Shown in pieces: positions 8,154 to 15,262 of a stretch of DNA of 64,000 bases (positions within the stretch are counted from its first letter, which is position 1; every line of letters starts with the position of its first letter). The position numbers and the translations under genes were made by a program. Origin of the DNA: Janthinobacterium sp. LM6. GTDB lineage: Bacteria; Pseudomonadota; Gammaproteobacteria; Burkholderiales; Burkholderiaceae_D. Under the pieces are notes generated by a model. The model was not told the origin of the DNA, ran no database searches, and saw only the letters and a list, made by a program, of their open reading frames with translations. The DNA lies in NCBI RefSeq assembly GCF_002002885.1, contig NZ_CP019510.1:5642001-5706000 (forward strand), read 5' to 3'.

Positions 8154-9356
8154 TCAGACCCGTTCCAGCACCAGCGCGATGCCCTGGCCCACGCCGATGC
8201 ACATGGTGCACAAGGCGTAACGCCCGCCCGTGCGGTGCAGCTGGTTGACGGCCGTCATGGCCAGGCGCGCGCCCGACGCGCCCAGCGGATGGCCGAGGGC
8301 GATGGCGCCGCCGTTCGGGTTGACGCGCGGATCGTCGTCGGGCAGACCCAGCTGGCGCAGCACGGCCAGGCCCTGGGCGGCGAATGCTTCGTTGAGTTCG
8401 ATGACGTCGAAGTCGGCCAGGGTCAAGCCCGTCATGGCCAGCACTTTCAGGGTGGCGGGCGCGGGGCCGATGCCCATGATGCGGGGCGCCACGCCGGCGG
8501 TGGCCATGGCCACGACCCGCGCGCGGGGCGTCAGGCCGAAACGGGCCGCATTGGCCTCGTCGGCCAGCAGCAGGGCCGCGGCGCCATCGTTGACGCCGGA
8601 CGCGTTGCCGGCCGTAATCGTGCCGTCCGCACGCACGACGGGTTTGAGTTTCGTCAATGTTTCCAGGGTGGTGGCGCGCGGGTGCTCGTCGCGGGCAACG
8701 ACGAGGGGTTCGCCCTTCTTTTGCGCAATGGTGACGGGACAGATTTCACTGTCGAACACGCCCGCCTGCTGCGCCGCCAGCGCTTTCACCTGGCTGGCCA
8801 GGGCGAACGCATCCTGATCAAGACGGCTGATGCCGAAGTCGGACGCCACGTTTTCCGCCGTTTCCGGCATCGAATCGACGCCGTACTGCGCCTTCATCAA
8901 GGGATTGATGAAGCGCCAGCCGATGGTCGTGTCTTCCATTTTCATGCCGCGCGAAAAGGCGCTGTCCGCCTTGCCCATGACAAACGGTGCGCGGCTCATG
9001 CTTTCCACGCCGCCGGCGATCAGCAAGCCCGCTTCGCCGCTCTTGATGAAACGGGCGGCGCTGCCGATAGCGTCCAGGCCCGAGCCGCACAGGCGGTTCA
9101 GGGTGGCGCCCGGCACGCTGTCGGGCAAGCCCGCCAGCAAGGCGGCCATGCGCGCCACGTTGCGGTTGTCCTCGCCCGCCTGGTTGGCGCAGCCGTACAG
9201 CACGTCGGTAACAAAAGTCCAGTCCACATTCGGGTTGCGCGCCATCAAGGCGCGGATGGGCACGGCGCCCAGGTCGTCGGCGCGCACGCCGGACAGGCCG
9301 CCGCCGTAGCGGCCGAATGGGGTGCGCTGCGCGTCGCAAATGTATGCGTGGGTCAT
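8154..9356 (-). CDS. pcaF: 3-oxoadipyl-CoA thiolase
   Basis: Thiolase of the last beta-ketoadipate step: 3-oxoadipyl-CoA plus CoA gives succinyl-CoA and acetyl-CoA. It is 400 residues, exactly the family length. The nucleophilic cysteine is C90 in LNRLCGSGLDAIG; the second catalytic pair is H356 in ALGHPLGASGARL and C386 in CTMCIGVGQG. The start at 9356 is set by GGAGG 8 bases upstream. It follows pcaJ by 34 bases in a leftward pcaI-pcaJ-pcaF unit, which supports PcaF over a general acetyl-CoA acetyltransferase. A phenylacetate-pathway PaaJ thiolase is the closest alternative and does the same chemistry. Confidence 0.93.
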   Translation of the reverse strand: MTHAYICDAQRTPFGRYGGGLSGVRADDLGAVPIRALMARNPNVDWTFVTDVLYGCANQAGEDNRNVARMAALLAGLPDSVPGATLNRLCGSGLDAIGSAARFIKSGEAGLLIAGGVESMSRAPFVMGKADSAFSRGMKMEDTTIGWRFINPLMKAQYGVDSMPETAENVASDFGISRLDQDAFALASQVKALAAQQAGVFDSEICPVTIAQKKGEPLVVARDEHPRATTLETLTKLKPVVRADGTITAGNASGVNDGAAALLLADEANAARFGLTPRARVVAMATAGVAPRIMGIGPAPATLKVLAMTGLTLADFDVIELNEAFAAQGLAVLRQLGLPDDDPRVNPNGGAIALGHPLGASGARLAMTAVNQLHRTGGRYALCTMCIGVGQGIALVLERV

Positions 9357-9390
9357 GTTCTTTCCTCCAAGAAAGTGTATTGATTGTGAG

Positions 9391-10032
9391 TTAGCGCGCA
9401 TCCGTCAGCGGCACGGCCGTCAACGCTTGCAGCTGCTCGAAACTCAAGCCGTCCACCAGCTCGACGACCGTGGCACCGTTTGGTCCCAGGTCGAGCACGG
9501 CCAGGTCGCTGTAGATGCGGCTGACGCAGGCTATGCCCGTGAGCGGATACGTGCAGGCCTGCACCAGCTTGCTTTCACCCGTCTTGGTCAGCAATTCCAT
9601 CATGACCCAGGTTTTTTTCGCGCCAATGGCCAGATCCATGGCCCCGCCCACGGCGGGAATGGCGTCGGGCGCACCCGTGTGCCAGTTGGCCAGGTCGCCC
9701 GTGCTTGATACTTGAAACGCGCCCAGCACGCAGATGTCCAGGTGGCCGCCGCGCATCATGGCGAAGCTGTCGGCGTGGTGGAAGTAACTGCCGCCGGCCA
9801 GCAGGGTGACGGGCTGCTTGCCCGCATTGATCAGGTCGTAGTCTTCCTCGCCCGGCGCGGGCGCGGGCCCCATGCCGATGACGCCGTTTTCGCTGTGCAG
9901 GATGATATCCGCGCCAGCCGGCAAGTGATTGGCCACCAGGGTCGGCAAGCCGATGCCCAGGTTGACGACATTGCCTTCATGGATGTCGGCCGCCACCTTG
10001 GCCGCCATCTGGTCTCGATTCCATTTATTCAT
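9391..10032 (-). CDS. pcaJ: 3-oxoadipate CoA-transferase subunit B
   Basis: Beta subunit of the succinyl-CoA:3-oxoadipate CoA-transferase that activates beta-ketoadipate before thiolysis. It has 213 residues. The catalytic glutamate is E48 in ILHSENGVIGMGP, preceded by VVNLGIGLPTLVANHLP. The gene begins 11 bases after pcaI, so the two subunits are made together. Related SCOT-type enzymes use acetoacetate, but the pcaF and pcaR neighbours point to 3-oxoadipate. Confidence 0.93.
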   Translation of the reverse strand: MNKWNRDQMAAKVAADIHEGNVVNLGIGLPTLVANHLPAGADIILHSENGVIGMGPAPAPGEEDYDLINAGKQPVTLLAGGSYFHHADSFAMMRGGHLDICVLGAFQVSSTGDLANWHTGAPDAIPAVGGAMDLAIGAKKTWVMMELLTKTGESKLVQACTYPLTGIACVSRIYSDLAVLDLGPNGATVVELVDGLSFEQLQALTAVPLTDAR

Positions 10033-10043
10033 GTTGATATTCC

Positions 10044-10742
10044 TCAGGCAGCTTTGAAGCCGGCGGGGCCGGTGGCCGTGCGCGGCACTTGCACCAGGCG
10101 CTGCACGAACAGGCCCGGCGTGATGACGTGCTCGGGATCGATGCTGCCCAGTTCAGCAACTTCATGCACGGAAGCAATGCTGACTTTCGCGGCCATGGCC
10201 ATGATGGGACCGAAGTTGCGCGCCGTCTTGCGGTAGGTCAGGTTGCCCCAGCGGTCGCCCTGCTCCGCCTTGATCAGCGCGAAATCGGCGTGGATCGGTG
10301 ACTCGAATACATACATGCGGCCATCGATCTCGCGCGTTTCCTTGCCCTTGGCCAAGTCCGTGCCATAGCCCGTGGGCGTAAAAAAGCCGCCGATGCCGGC
10401 GCCGGCGGCGCGGATGCGTTCGGCCAGATTTCCCTGCGGCACCAATTCCAGCTCCAGCTTCCCTGCGCGGTACAGCGCGTCGAACACGTGGGAATCGGCC
10501 TGGCGCGGGAACGAGCAGATGATCTTGCGCACCTGCCCGTTTTTCAGCAGGGCGGCCAGGCCCGTGTCGCCATTGCCCGCATTGTTGTTGACGATGACGA
10601 GGTCGCGCGCGCCCTGGGCGATCAAGCCGTCGATCAGCTCGGCCGGCTGGCCCGCGCCGCCGAAGCCGCCAATCATGACGGTGGCCCCATCGTGGATATC
10701 GGCCAGCGCATCAAGCACGCTGGAACGCAGTTTGTCGATCAT
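10044..10742 (-). CDS. pcaI: 3-oxoadipate CoA-transferase subunit A
   Basis: Alpha subunit of the same CoA-transferase, 232 residues. It carries the CoA-transferase family 1 marks GGFGGAGQPAELIDGL near the N-terminus and IVNNNAGNGDTGL, and ends with the usual SIDPEHVITPGLFVQRLV. The start at 10742 (MIDKLRSS) has GGGAGGAG upstream, better than the ATG nine codons earlier. It is the first gene of the leftward pca unit and its promoter lies in the 166-base divergent region shared with pcaR, which holds a perfect inverted repeat. Confidence 0.93.
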   Translation of the reverse strand: MIDKLRSSVLDALADIHDGATVMIGGFGGAGQPAELIDGLIAQGARDLVIVNNNAGNGDTGLAALLKNGQVRKIICSFPRQADSHVFDALYRAGKLELELVPQGNLAERIRAAGAGIGGFFTPTGYGTDLAKGKETREIDGRMYVFESPIHADFALIKAEQGDRWGNLTYRKTARNFGPIMAMAAKVSIASVHEVAELGSIDPEHVITPGLFVQRLVQVPRTATGPAGFKAA

Positions 10743-10775
10743 TGCCTGTCTCCTCCCAATCAAACTCACAATCCA

Positions 10776-10796
10776 TTTGTTCGTATGTCGAACAAA
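10776..10796. promoter_or_regulatory. Perfect inverted repeat, probable PcaR operator
   Basis: TTTGTTCG-TATGT-CGAACAAA, 8-bp arms around 5 bases, sits 34 bases before pcaI and 112 before pcaR. IclR-family regulators such as PcaR bind GTTCG-type dyads in just this place. A second weaker set of ATTCG and TTCGT pieces follows at 10798-10820, which could be a further half site. Confidence 0.72.
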
Positions 10797-10876
10797 TATT
10801 CGTATTTAGAACTTATTCGTGAGAATATGCCTGATCGGGGCGCTTGTCAATTTGCCGTTTTCGCCGGCGCCATGGC

Positions 10877-10882
10877 TATAAT
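10877..10882 (+). promoter_or_regulatory. Possible -10 box of pcaR
   Basis: TATAAT lies 26 bases before the pcaR ATG. The best upstream -35 is TTGCCG at 10852, with a long 19-base spacer, so this is a weak or activator-helped promoter if real. Confidence 0.5.
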
Positions 10883-10908
10883 TGCCACCTTGACCAATTG
10901 GAATCGCC

Positions 10909-11736
10909 ATGACCGTACGCAGCAGCACGCCCCTTTCCGCCGAAGAAACCCTCGATGCCGACGGCGCACCGCGCCCTGGCGACAGCTATGTGCAATCGTT
11001 CGCGCGGGGCCTGGCCGTGCTGCGCAGCTTTGGCGCGGACGCGCCGCAACAGACCCTGAGCGAAGTGGCGGAACGGGCGCAGCTGACGCGCGCCGGCGCG
11101 CGGCGCATCCTGCACACCTTGTTGCATCTTGGCTACGTAGAAGCGGATGGGCGGCTGTTCCGCCTGACGCCGAAGGTGCTCGACCTCGGCTATGCCTATT
11201 TGTCGTCGCTGCCCGTGTGGACGCAGGCGCAGCCGCTGCTGGAAGAATTGATGCAGACCTTGCGCCAGTCGTGCTCGGCCACCGTGCTCGACGGCGACGA
11301 CATCGTGTACGTCGTGCGCCTGTCCGCGCACCGCACCATGTCGATCAACCTGGGCATCGGCAGCCGCCTGCCCGCCTACTGCACCTCGATGGGCAGGGTG
11401 TTGCTGTCGGGCCTGGCGCCCGAGGTGCTGCGCGAACGGCTGTCGAAGATGGCGCTGCTAAAAATCACGCCGGCGACCAAGGTCGATATCGACGTCTTGA
11501 TGGAAGAGATTGCGCAAGTGCGGCGCCAGGGCTGGTGCCTGGTGCAGGAAGAGCTGGAACAGGGCTTGATCGCCCTGGCCGCGCCCGTGTTCGACCGGGC
11601 CGGCAAGGTGGTGGCGGCGATCAACGTCAGCGGCCAGACGGCGGGGCCGTCCGTCGCGCACCTGCTGGAACACAGCTTGCCGAAACTGCTCGATACGGCC
11701 AGCCGGGTCAGCGCCCTGGTGCGGGTGCAGCAGTGA
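10909..11736 (+). CDS. pcaR: IclR-family regulator of the beta-ketoadipate pathway
   Basis: DNA-binding regulator, 275 residues. An N-terminal winged helix (about residues 25-90: SFARGLAVLRSFGADAPQQ, LSEVAERAQLTRAGARRIL) is followed by the IclR effector domain with LPAYCTSMGRVLLSG and a C-terminal VAAINVSGQT. The AYCTSMGR segment and divergent orientation from pcaI are typical of PcaR, which responds to beta-ketoadipate and usually activates pca genes. No strong ribosome binding site is seen. Its stop codon directly abuts the stop of the convergent ChaN-like gene. Confidence 0.88.
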   Translation: MTVRSSTPLSAEETLDADGAPRPGDSYVQSFARGLAVLRSFGADAPQQTLSEVAERAQLTRAGARRILHTLLHLGYVEADGRLFRLTPKVLDLGYAYLSSLPVWTQAQPLLEELMQTLRQSCSATVLDGDDIVYVVRLSAHRTMSINLGIGSRLPAYCTSMGRVLLSGLAPEVLRERLSKMALLKITPATKVDIDVLMEEIAQVRRQGWCLVQEELEQGLIALAAPVFDRAGKVVAAINVSGQTAGPSVAHLLEHSLPKLLDTASRVSALVRVQQ

Positions 11737-12594
11737 TTACTTGTTAAACTTCGCGCACGGATCCGGGCGCGGCTGCGCCGGCATCGTTTGCGTCAGATCA
11801 AACGTGCCCTTGTAGCCGGTGCTACCCTGCTCCAGGTAGCCGATGCTGCGCACGTTCAGCTGCGGGTCGGCCAGCTTCAGCCAGCGGGGCACGCCGATAT
11901 CCTTGCGCACGTGGTCGTTGCCGGCGATCAGCACCACGTCGCGCGGCGCCTGGTCGCGGATCAGCTTGGCCATCCAGATATCGCGCGCCACTTGGGCGTT
12001 GACGACACCTTTGATCATCATGTCGGGCAACATGTTGCAGCGGGCCGCCTGCACTTCCTTCTGTTGCCCGTCCAGGATATCGGCCGGCACGGGCGCAGCC
12101 AGGTACGTGGCCACCATGGCGGGCGGCATGCCCCACTGGATGCCGTCGCGCACGATGCGCGAGGCATCGGCCGGCGACAGGTTGCCGGCGACCAGGCTCA
12201 GCTGGTAGCTGATGACGAGGTCCAGCACGGGCCGGTACAAGCTCCAGTCCCAGCGCGGCTGTTCCATCACGCGGATGATGCAATCGGGGTCGGCGCAATC
12301 GCGCGCGGCGCGCGTCAGCAAGGCCTGGTTTTCGCGGTCGAACTGTTCCATGACAATCACGGGACGCCAGCCGGCCGCCAGGCGGCGGCGCAATTCCTCG
12401 ACGCGCAGGCGCTGGCCTTGCGCATTGTCATGGACTTCGCCCAGCAGCAACACTTGCGGATTGGGCAAGGCGTCGGCCACGGGCGCGGGAGGGGGCGGAG
12501 CGTCTTTCTTCAGCAAGCTGCCGCAGGCGGCCAGTGCCAGCACGCTGCACAACAGGGCGGCGCGCGCGCCGGCGCGGAAAATCACGGTTTTCAT
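11737..12594 (-). CDS. ChaN-family lipoprotein
   Basis: Outer-membrane or periplasm-facing lipoprotein, 285 residues. The signal peptide ends in a lipobox LAAC with cysteine 24. The ChaN-like (DUF399) fold is shown by VLLLGEVHDNAQGQRLRVEEL, VIVMEQFDRENQALL and VVLIAGNDHVRKDIGVPRWL, which keep the GEVHD and GNDH motifs. ChaN of Campylobacter binds haem and is linked to iron uptake; the role here is unknown. The stop codon touches that of pcaR, so the two genes converge with no spacer and no terminator hairpin. Confidence 0.85.
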   Translation of the reverse strand: MKTVIFRAGARAALLCSVLALAACGSLLKKDAPPPPAPVADALPNPQVLLLGEVHDNAQGQRLRVEELRRRLAAGWRPVIVMEQFDRENQALLTRAARDCADPDCIIRVMEQPRWDWSLYRPVLDLVISYQLSLVAGNLSPADASRIVRDGIQWGMPPAMVATYLAAPVPADILDGQQKEVQAARCNMLPDMMIKGVVNAQVARDIWMAKLIRDQAPRDVVLIAGNDHVRKDIGVPRWLKLADPQLNVRSIGYLEQGSTGYKGTFDLTQTMPAQPRPDPCAKFNK

Positions 12595-12639
12595 GTCAGG
12601 CGGGTATCTTCAAGTGGCGATGCGCCAGATTGTACCGTC

Positions 12640-13071
12640 TCAGGCCGGCGCGGGTGCGTTGCGGCGCTCCAGCACTTCAAAGACGGCCATGCCGGCCAGC
12701 ATGGCAAGCACAAAAATCCACGCCTTCGGCTGTCCCGCCAGCAGGGAGACGAGGGCGGGACCGGGACAGAAACCGGCGATGCCCCATCCCGCGCCAAAGG
12801 CCAGGCTGCCCAGCAGCAAGCGCCGGTCGATGCGCCGCGATGCCGGCAATTGCATGGAGTCGCCCAGCAGCGACCTGGTGCGCCGGCGCGCCAGCCAGAA
12901 GGCGGGCAGGGCCACGCCGATGGCGCCGCCCATCACCAGCGCCAGCGACGGATCCCAGGCGCCGGCCAGGTCGAGGAAACCGAGCACCTTGGCCGGGTTG
13001 CTCATGCCGGAGACGATCAGGCCCAGGCCAAAGACGAGGCCGCTCAACAGGGAAAAGATCAGCTTGCTCAT
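12640..13071 (-). CDS. YeeE/YedE-family transporter, C-terminal-type half
   Basis: Membrane protein of about 143 residues with four predicted helices, the second half of a YeeE/YedE (TsuA-like) sulphur-compound transporter split over two genes. Marks are LIVSGMSNPAKVLGFLDLAG and GWGIAGFCPGPALVSL, where the cysteine is in the motif used by thiosulfate transporters. Start: ATG at 13071, or GTG at 13083, which overlaps the stop of the previous gene as GTGA and would couple translation. TsuA takes up thiosulfate; close relatives beside BigR regulators are thought to move sulfite or related ions. Confidence 0.87.
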   Translation of the reverse strand: MSKLIFSLLSGLVFGLGLIVSGMSNPAKVLGFLDLAGAWDPSLALVMGGAIGVALPAFWLARRRTRSLLGDSMQLPASRRIDRRLLLGSLAFGAGWGIAGFCPGPALVSLLAGQPKAWIFVLAMLAGMAVFEVLERRNAPAPA

Positions 13072-13079
13072 AAGCTTGC

Positions 13080-13505
13080 TCACAGATGGCGCAACAGATA
13101 CACGGTGAGGAAACCGGCCGCCATGAAGACGATGGTGGCCGCCAGCGAACGGGGGGACAGGCGCGACAGGCCGCACACGCCGTGGCCGCTGGTGCAACCG
13201 GCGCCATAGCGTACGCCCACGCCCACCATCAAACCCGCCACGATCAGGGCGGGCGTGCCGGCGTCGATCCGCACGGGCGGCAAGGCATGCCACAGCTGGT
13301 ACAGCAGGGGCGTGCCGACCAGGCCGGCAAGAAAGGCGATGCGCCAGCCCAGATCGCCCTGGCGCGGGCGCAGCAAGCCGCCAAGAATGCCGCTGATGCC
13401 GGCGATGCGGCCATTGAACAAGATCAATAGCGCAGCCGCCAGGCCGATCAGCATGCCGCCGGCCAGCGAGGCCCACGGCGTGAAGTGCTGCCAGTCGATG
13501 TGCAT
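13080..13505 (-). CDS. YeeE/YedE-family transporter, N-terminal-type half
   Basis: Membrane protein of 141 residues, four to five predicted helices. It begins [18 protein letters not shown] and carries [13 protein letters not shown] and the cysteine motif [21 protein letters not shown]. In TsuA-type carriers the cysteines in such loops hand the sulphur ion through the membrane. It lies 8 bases after the regulator gene and overlaps the second half-transporter, forming a three-gene leftward unit. The split into two proteins of about 140 residues is common in proteobacteria. Confidence 0.87.
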   Translation of the reverse strand: MHIDWQHFTPWASLAGGMLIGLAAALLILFNGRIAGISGILGGLLRPRQGDLGWRIAFLAGLVGTPLLYQLWHALPPVRIDAGTPALIVAGLMVGVGVRYGAGCTSGHGVCGLSRLSPRSLAATIVFMAAGFLTVYLLRHL

Positions 13506-13513
13506 GGAAATAT

Positions 13514-13867
13514 TCAGTCCGCTTCGTCGTTGAACGGAGGCCGCGGCGCGCAAAATTGCGCGTACAGCACTTGCAGCACGGCCAGCACGGGCGCGCTGGC
13601 GACACGGTAATAGATCTGCTTGCCGTCGCGCCGCGTGGCCACCAGCATCTCTTCGCGCAGCACGCCCAGCTGCTGCGACAGGGTCGGCTGGCCGATGCCC
13701 ACTTTTTGTTCGAGGTCGCTGACGCAATGCTCGCCCTGCGATAGCTGGCACAGCAGCATCAATCGGTCGGCATTGCCCATGGCCTTGAGCAGCGAGCTGG
13801 CCTTGTAGGCCGAGCCACGCATGGCGTCGAGGTTGTATTCGGCGTGTTGTGTTGCGACTGTCTCCAT
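13514..13867 (-). CDS. ArsR-family redox/persulfide-type regulator, BigR/SqrR-like
   Basis: Winged-helix repressor, 117 residues. The recognition part reads [21 protein letters not shown], followed by the wing [13 protein letters not shown]. Cysteines C40 (LMLLCQLSQ) and C106 (AQFCAPR) match the spacing of the C42/C108 pair that BigR and SqrR use to sense sulfide-derived persulfides; C48 is extra. It heads the operon with the two YeeE halves, as BigR does in other bacteria, so it probably represses sulphur-ion transport until persulfides appear. No persulfide dioxygenase gene follows here, unlike in the classical bigR operon. Confidence 0.85.
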   Translation of the reverse strand: METVATQHAEYNLDAMRGSAYKASSLLKAMGNADRLMLLCQLSQGEHCVSDLEQKVGIGQPTLSQQLGVLREEMLVATRRDGKQIYYRVASAPVLAVLQVLYAQFCAPRPPFNDEAD

Positions 13868-13910
13868 CGTGCCCTCCCACAGGCGGTCATATTGATCATC
13901 ATGCGATAAA

Positions 13911-13931
13911 CAATATACTAATCAATATACT
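13911..13931. promoter_or_regulatory. Direct repeats CAATATACT upstream of the BigR-like gene
   Basis: CAATATACT occurs at 13911-13919 and again at 13923-13931, 12 bases apart. The first copy also pairs with ATATTG at 13889-13894. BigR boxes are AT-rich and lie at this distance from the start, so this is the likely autoregulatory site. Confidence 0.5.
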
Positions 13932-14199
13932 GTTTTCCTGCTGGCGATTCACACAAAAAAACAACAGTGTTCTTCGGCGATAGCGTGCTCTTGCGAAGTG
14001 TGCGGCAGCGATAGCCATCACGCTATCAAAATGATAAATATTCGTAATTTAAAGCAAATAAGCGTAGCAAAATTGCCACGATTTGTGCTGTAATAAGACC
14101 TCTTCAGAAAAATCGTGATACGCCCCCGTACAGGCGCATTGTCCGTCCAGGCGCAGGCCGGTTTTCGACCGCACCGCACGGTGAACCAGGGAGTCAAAG
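13932..14199. other. Non-coding stretch before the PEP-CTERM-like gene, with a long-loop hairpin
   Basis: GATAGCGTG (13979-13987) is exactly complementary to CACGCTATC (14019-14027), leaving a 31-base loop that has a further GCGATAGC copy. AT-rich sequence with TAAT and AAAT tracts follows to about 14097 and should hold the promoter of the rightward gene. No gene is seen. Confidence 0.45.
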
Positions 14200-14601
14200 A
14201 TGAAGTTACTTCAGCCGCTAGGCATGGCCATGCTGGCGCTGTCGGCGTGTGCCGGCAGTGCGGCGGCCAGCACCCCGCCCACGGCACACGCCCAGGTCGT
14301 GAGCGACGACAGTCTCGGTTTCACCAGCACTGCCGACAATCCCGGCTGGGACACACCGGACTTGCCGTATGCGCGCCTGCTGGCGCAGGGCACCATGCTC
14401 AACGCGGCCCCGCGCTGGAGCAGCACCGGTGCGCGCCAGGGCGCACTGCCTCCGTCCGCAGCCGCCACGGCCCCGCCCGTGCAGCAAACGAACGTGCCCC
14501 CGCCCGTGCCCGAAGCGAGCATGGTCTCGATGCTGCTGGTGGGACTGGGCCTGCTGGCCTTTAGCATGCACGGCGAAAAACAGGAAAAATTCGATAGCTG
14601 A
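14200..14601 (+). CDS. Small exported protein with an atypical PEP-CTERM-like tail
   Basis: Secreted or membrane-anchored protein of 133 residues, function unknown. A signal peptide covers about residues 1-23 (ends SAAA). The middle is low-complexity and rich in Ala, Pro and Thr. The C-terminus has VPEAS at 103-107, a hydrophobic helix at about 108-122 (MVSMLLVGLGLLAFS), then HGEKQEKFDS. This follows the PEP-CTERM order (V-P-E-x, helix, tail) read by exosortase and common in this bacterial group. It lacks the usual second proline and the arginine-rich end, so sorting may be inefficient or absent. GGGAG stands 7 bases before the start. A bidirectional terminator follows. Confidence 0.7.
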   Translation: MKLLQPLGMAMLALSACAGSAAASTPPTAHAQVVSDDSLGFTSTADNPGWDTPDLPYARLLAQGTMLNAAPRWSSTGARQGALPPSAAATAPPVQQTNVPPPVPEASMVSMLLVGLGLLAFSMHGEKQEKFDS

Positions 14602-14631
14602 GCCTATTCCGGCAGCCGATGCCGCTGCCTT

Positions 14632-14663
14632 AAAAAAAATTCCGCCTTGCGCGGAATTTTTTT
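14632..14663. terminator. Bidirectional intrinsic terminator
   Basis: Stem AATTCCGC / GCGGAATT with a 5-base loop, an A run before it and a T run after it. It serves the rightward PEP-CTERM-like gene ending at 14601 and the leftward operon ending at 14685. Confidence 0.85.
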
Positions 14664-14684
14664 GCCTGCCGTGCCGGTCAATGC

Positions 14685-14864
14685 TCACTTGTCCAGCAAG
14701 CGGCAAACCCGTTCGATATTCCCCACAGGAATGCCCGACTTCAGGGCGCGCGCGATGCAGGCCGCCTTGTCCGTGCCCGAGGCGGAAATGAGCACGAAGG
14801 CCGTGCCCAGGGCGCTGACGGCGACCAGCAGGATCAATATACCCTTGACGATATCCCAGTTCAT
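14685..14864 (-). CDS. Small membrane protein, 59 residues, last gene of a coupled operon
   Basis: Begins MNWDIVKGILILLVAV and has one predicted membrane helix at about residues 6-27, followed by a short domain with cysteines 36 and 54 (KAACIARALKSG, ERVCRLLDK). I do not recognise a family. The ATG overlaps the TGA of the DUF3224 gene as ATGA, and GAGG stands 4 bases before it, so translation is coupled to its neighbour. A terminator follows within about 25 bases. The clear start signal, overlap, helix and terminator together support a real gene despite its size. The paired cysteines outside the helix could form a disulfide if that part faces the periplasm. Confidence 0.72.
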   Translation of the reverse strand: MNWDIVKGILILLVAVSALGTAFVLISASGTDKAACIARALKSGIPVGNIERVCRLLDK

Positions 14865-15262
14865 TGCGCCTCAGCAATGTCGTACGTGAAATCATAATAA
14901 TGCTTGCCATCTTCGATGCGGATGGCCAGGCTGCCCGACAGCCCTTCCAGTTGCCCCGTCCCCGTATCGGGCACCACCGTCACCGACAAAGCGGGCGCGC
15001 CGCGCGTCATCGTGCCGCTGTGCTGCAAATAAAAACTGCCGTGACGCCCGTCCAGCGTGCCTTCCACCCGCTCCAGCGCCACATAGCCTGCCGAGCCGGC
15101 CACGCTGGCGCGCGCGCTGAGCATCTCGCCCCGCGCGCTGGCGTCGAGGGCGCCGTGGTAGCGCTTGGCTAGCGACAGGCGTCCCAGCCCCGATTGCGCG
15201 GCCGTATCCGACAAGGTTTCCGGGGTGATGGTGACGTTGAATTCGCCTGTAATGGTAGGCAT
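14861..15262 (-). CDS. DUF3224 domain protein
   Basis: Soluble protein of 133 residues beginning MPTITGEFNVTITPETLSDT. The allene-oxide-cyclase-like beta-barrel family DUF3224 is shown by RLSLAKRYHGALDASARGEMLSA, YVALERVEGTLDGRHGSFYL and the C-terminal GKHYYDFTYDIAE. No enzyme activity is established for the family. AAGGAG 7 bases upstream sets the start at 15262. Its ATG overlaps the stop of the DUF1697 gene by one base, and its own stop overlaps the small membrane protein gene. Confidence 0.85.
   Translation of the reverse strand: MPTITGEFNVTITPETLSDTAAQSGLGRLSLAKRYHGALDASARGEMLSARASVAGSAGYVALERVEGTLDGRHGSFYLQHSGTMTRGAPALSVTVVPDTGTGQLEGLSGSLAIRIEDGKHYYDFTYDIAEAQ

Noticed and set aside
12640-13605. 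Long 321-codon reading of the second YeeE gene
   Set aside because: The first 170 codons are an out-of-frame reading of the first half-transporter and the regulator; only the part from 13071 or 13083 has membrane helices and family motifs.
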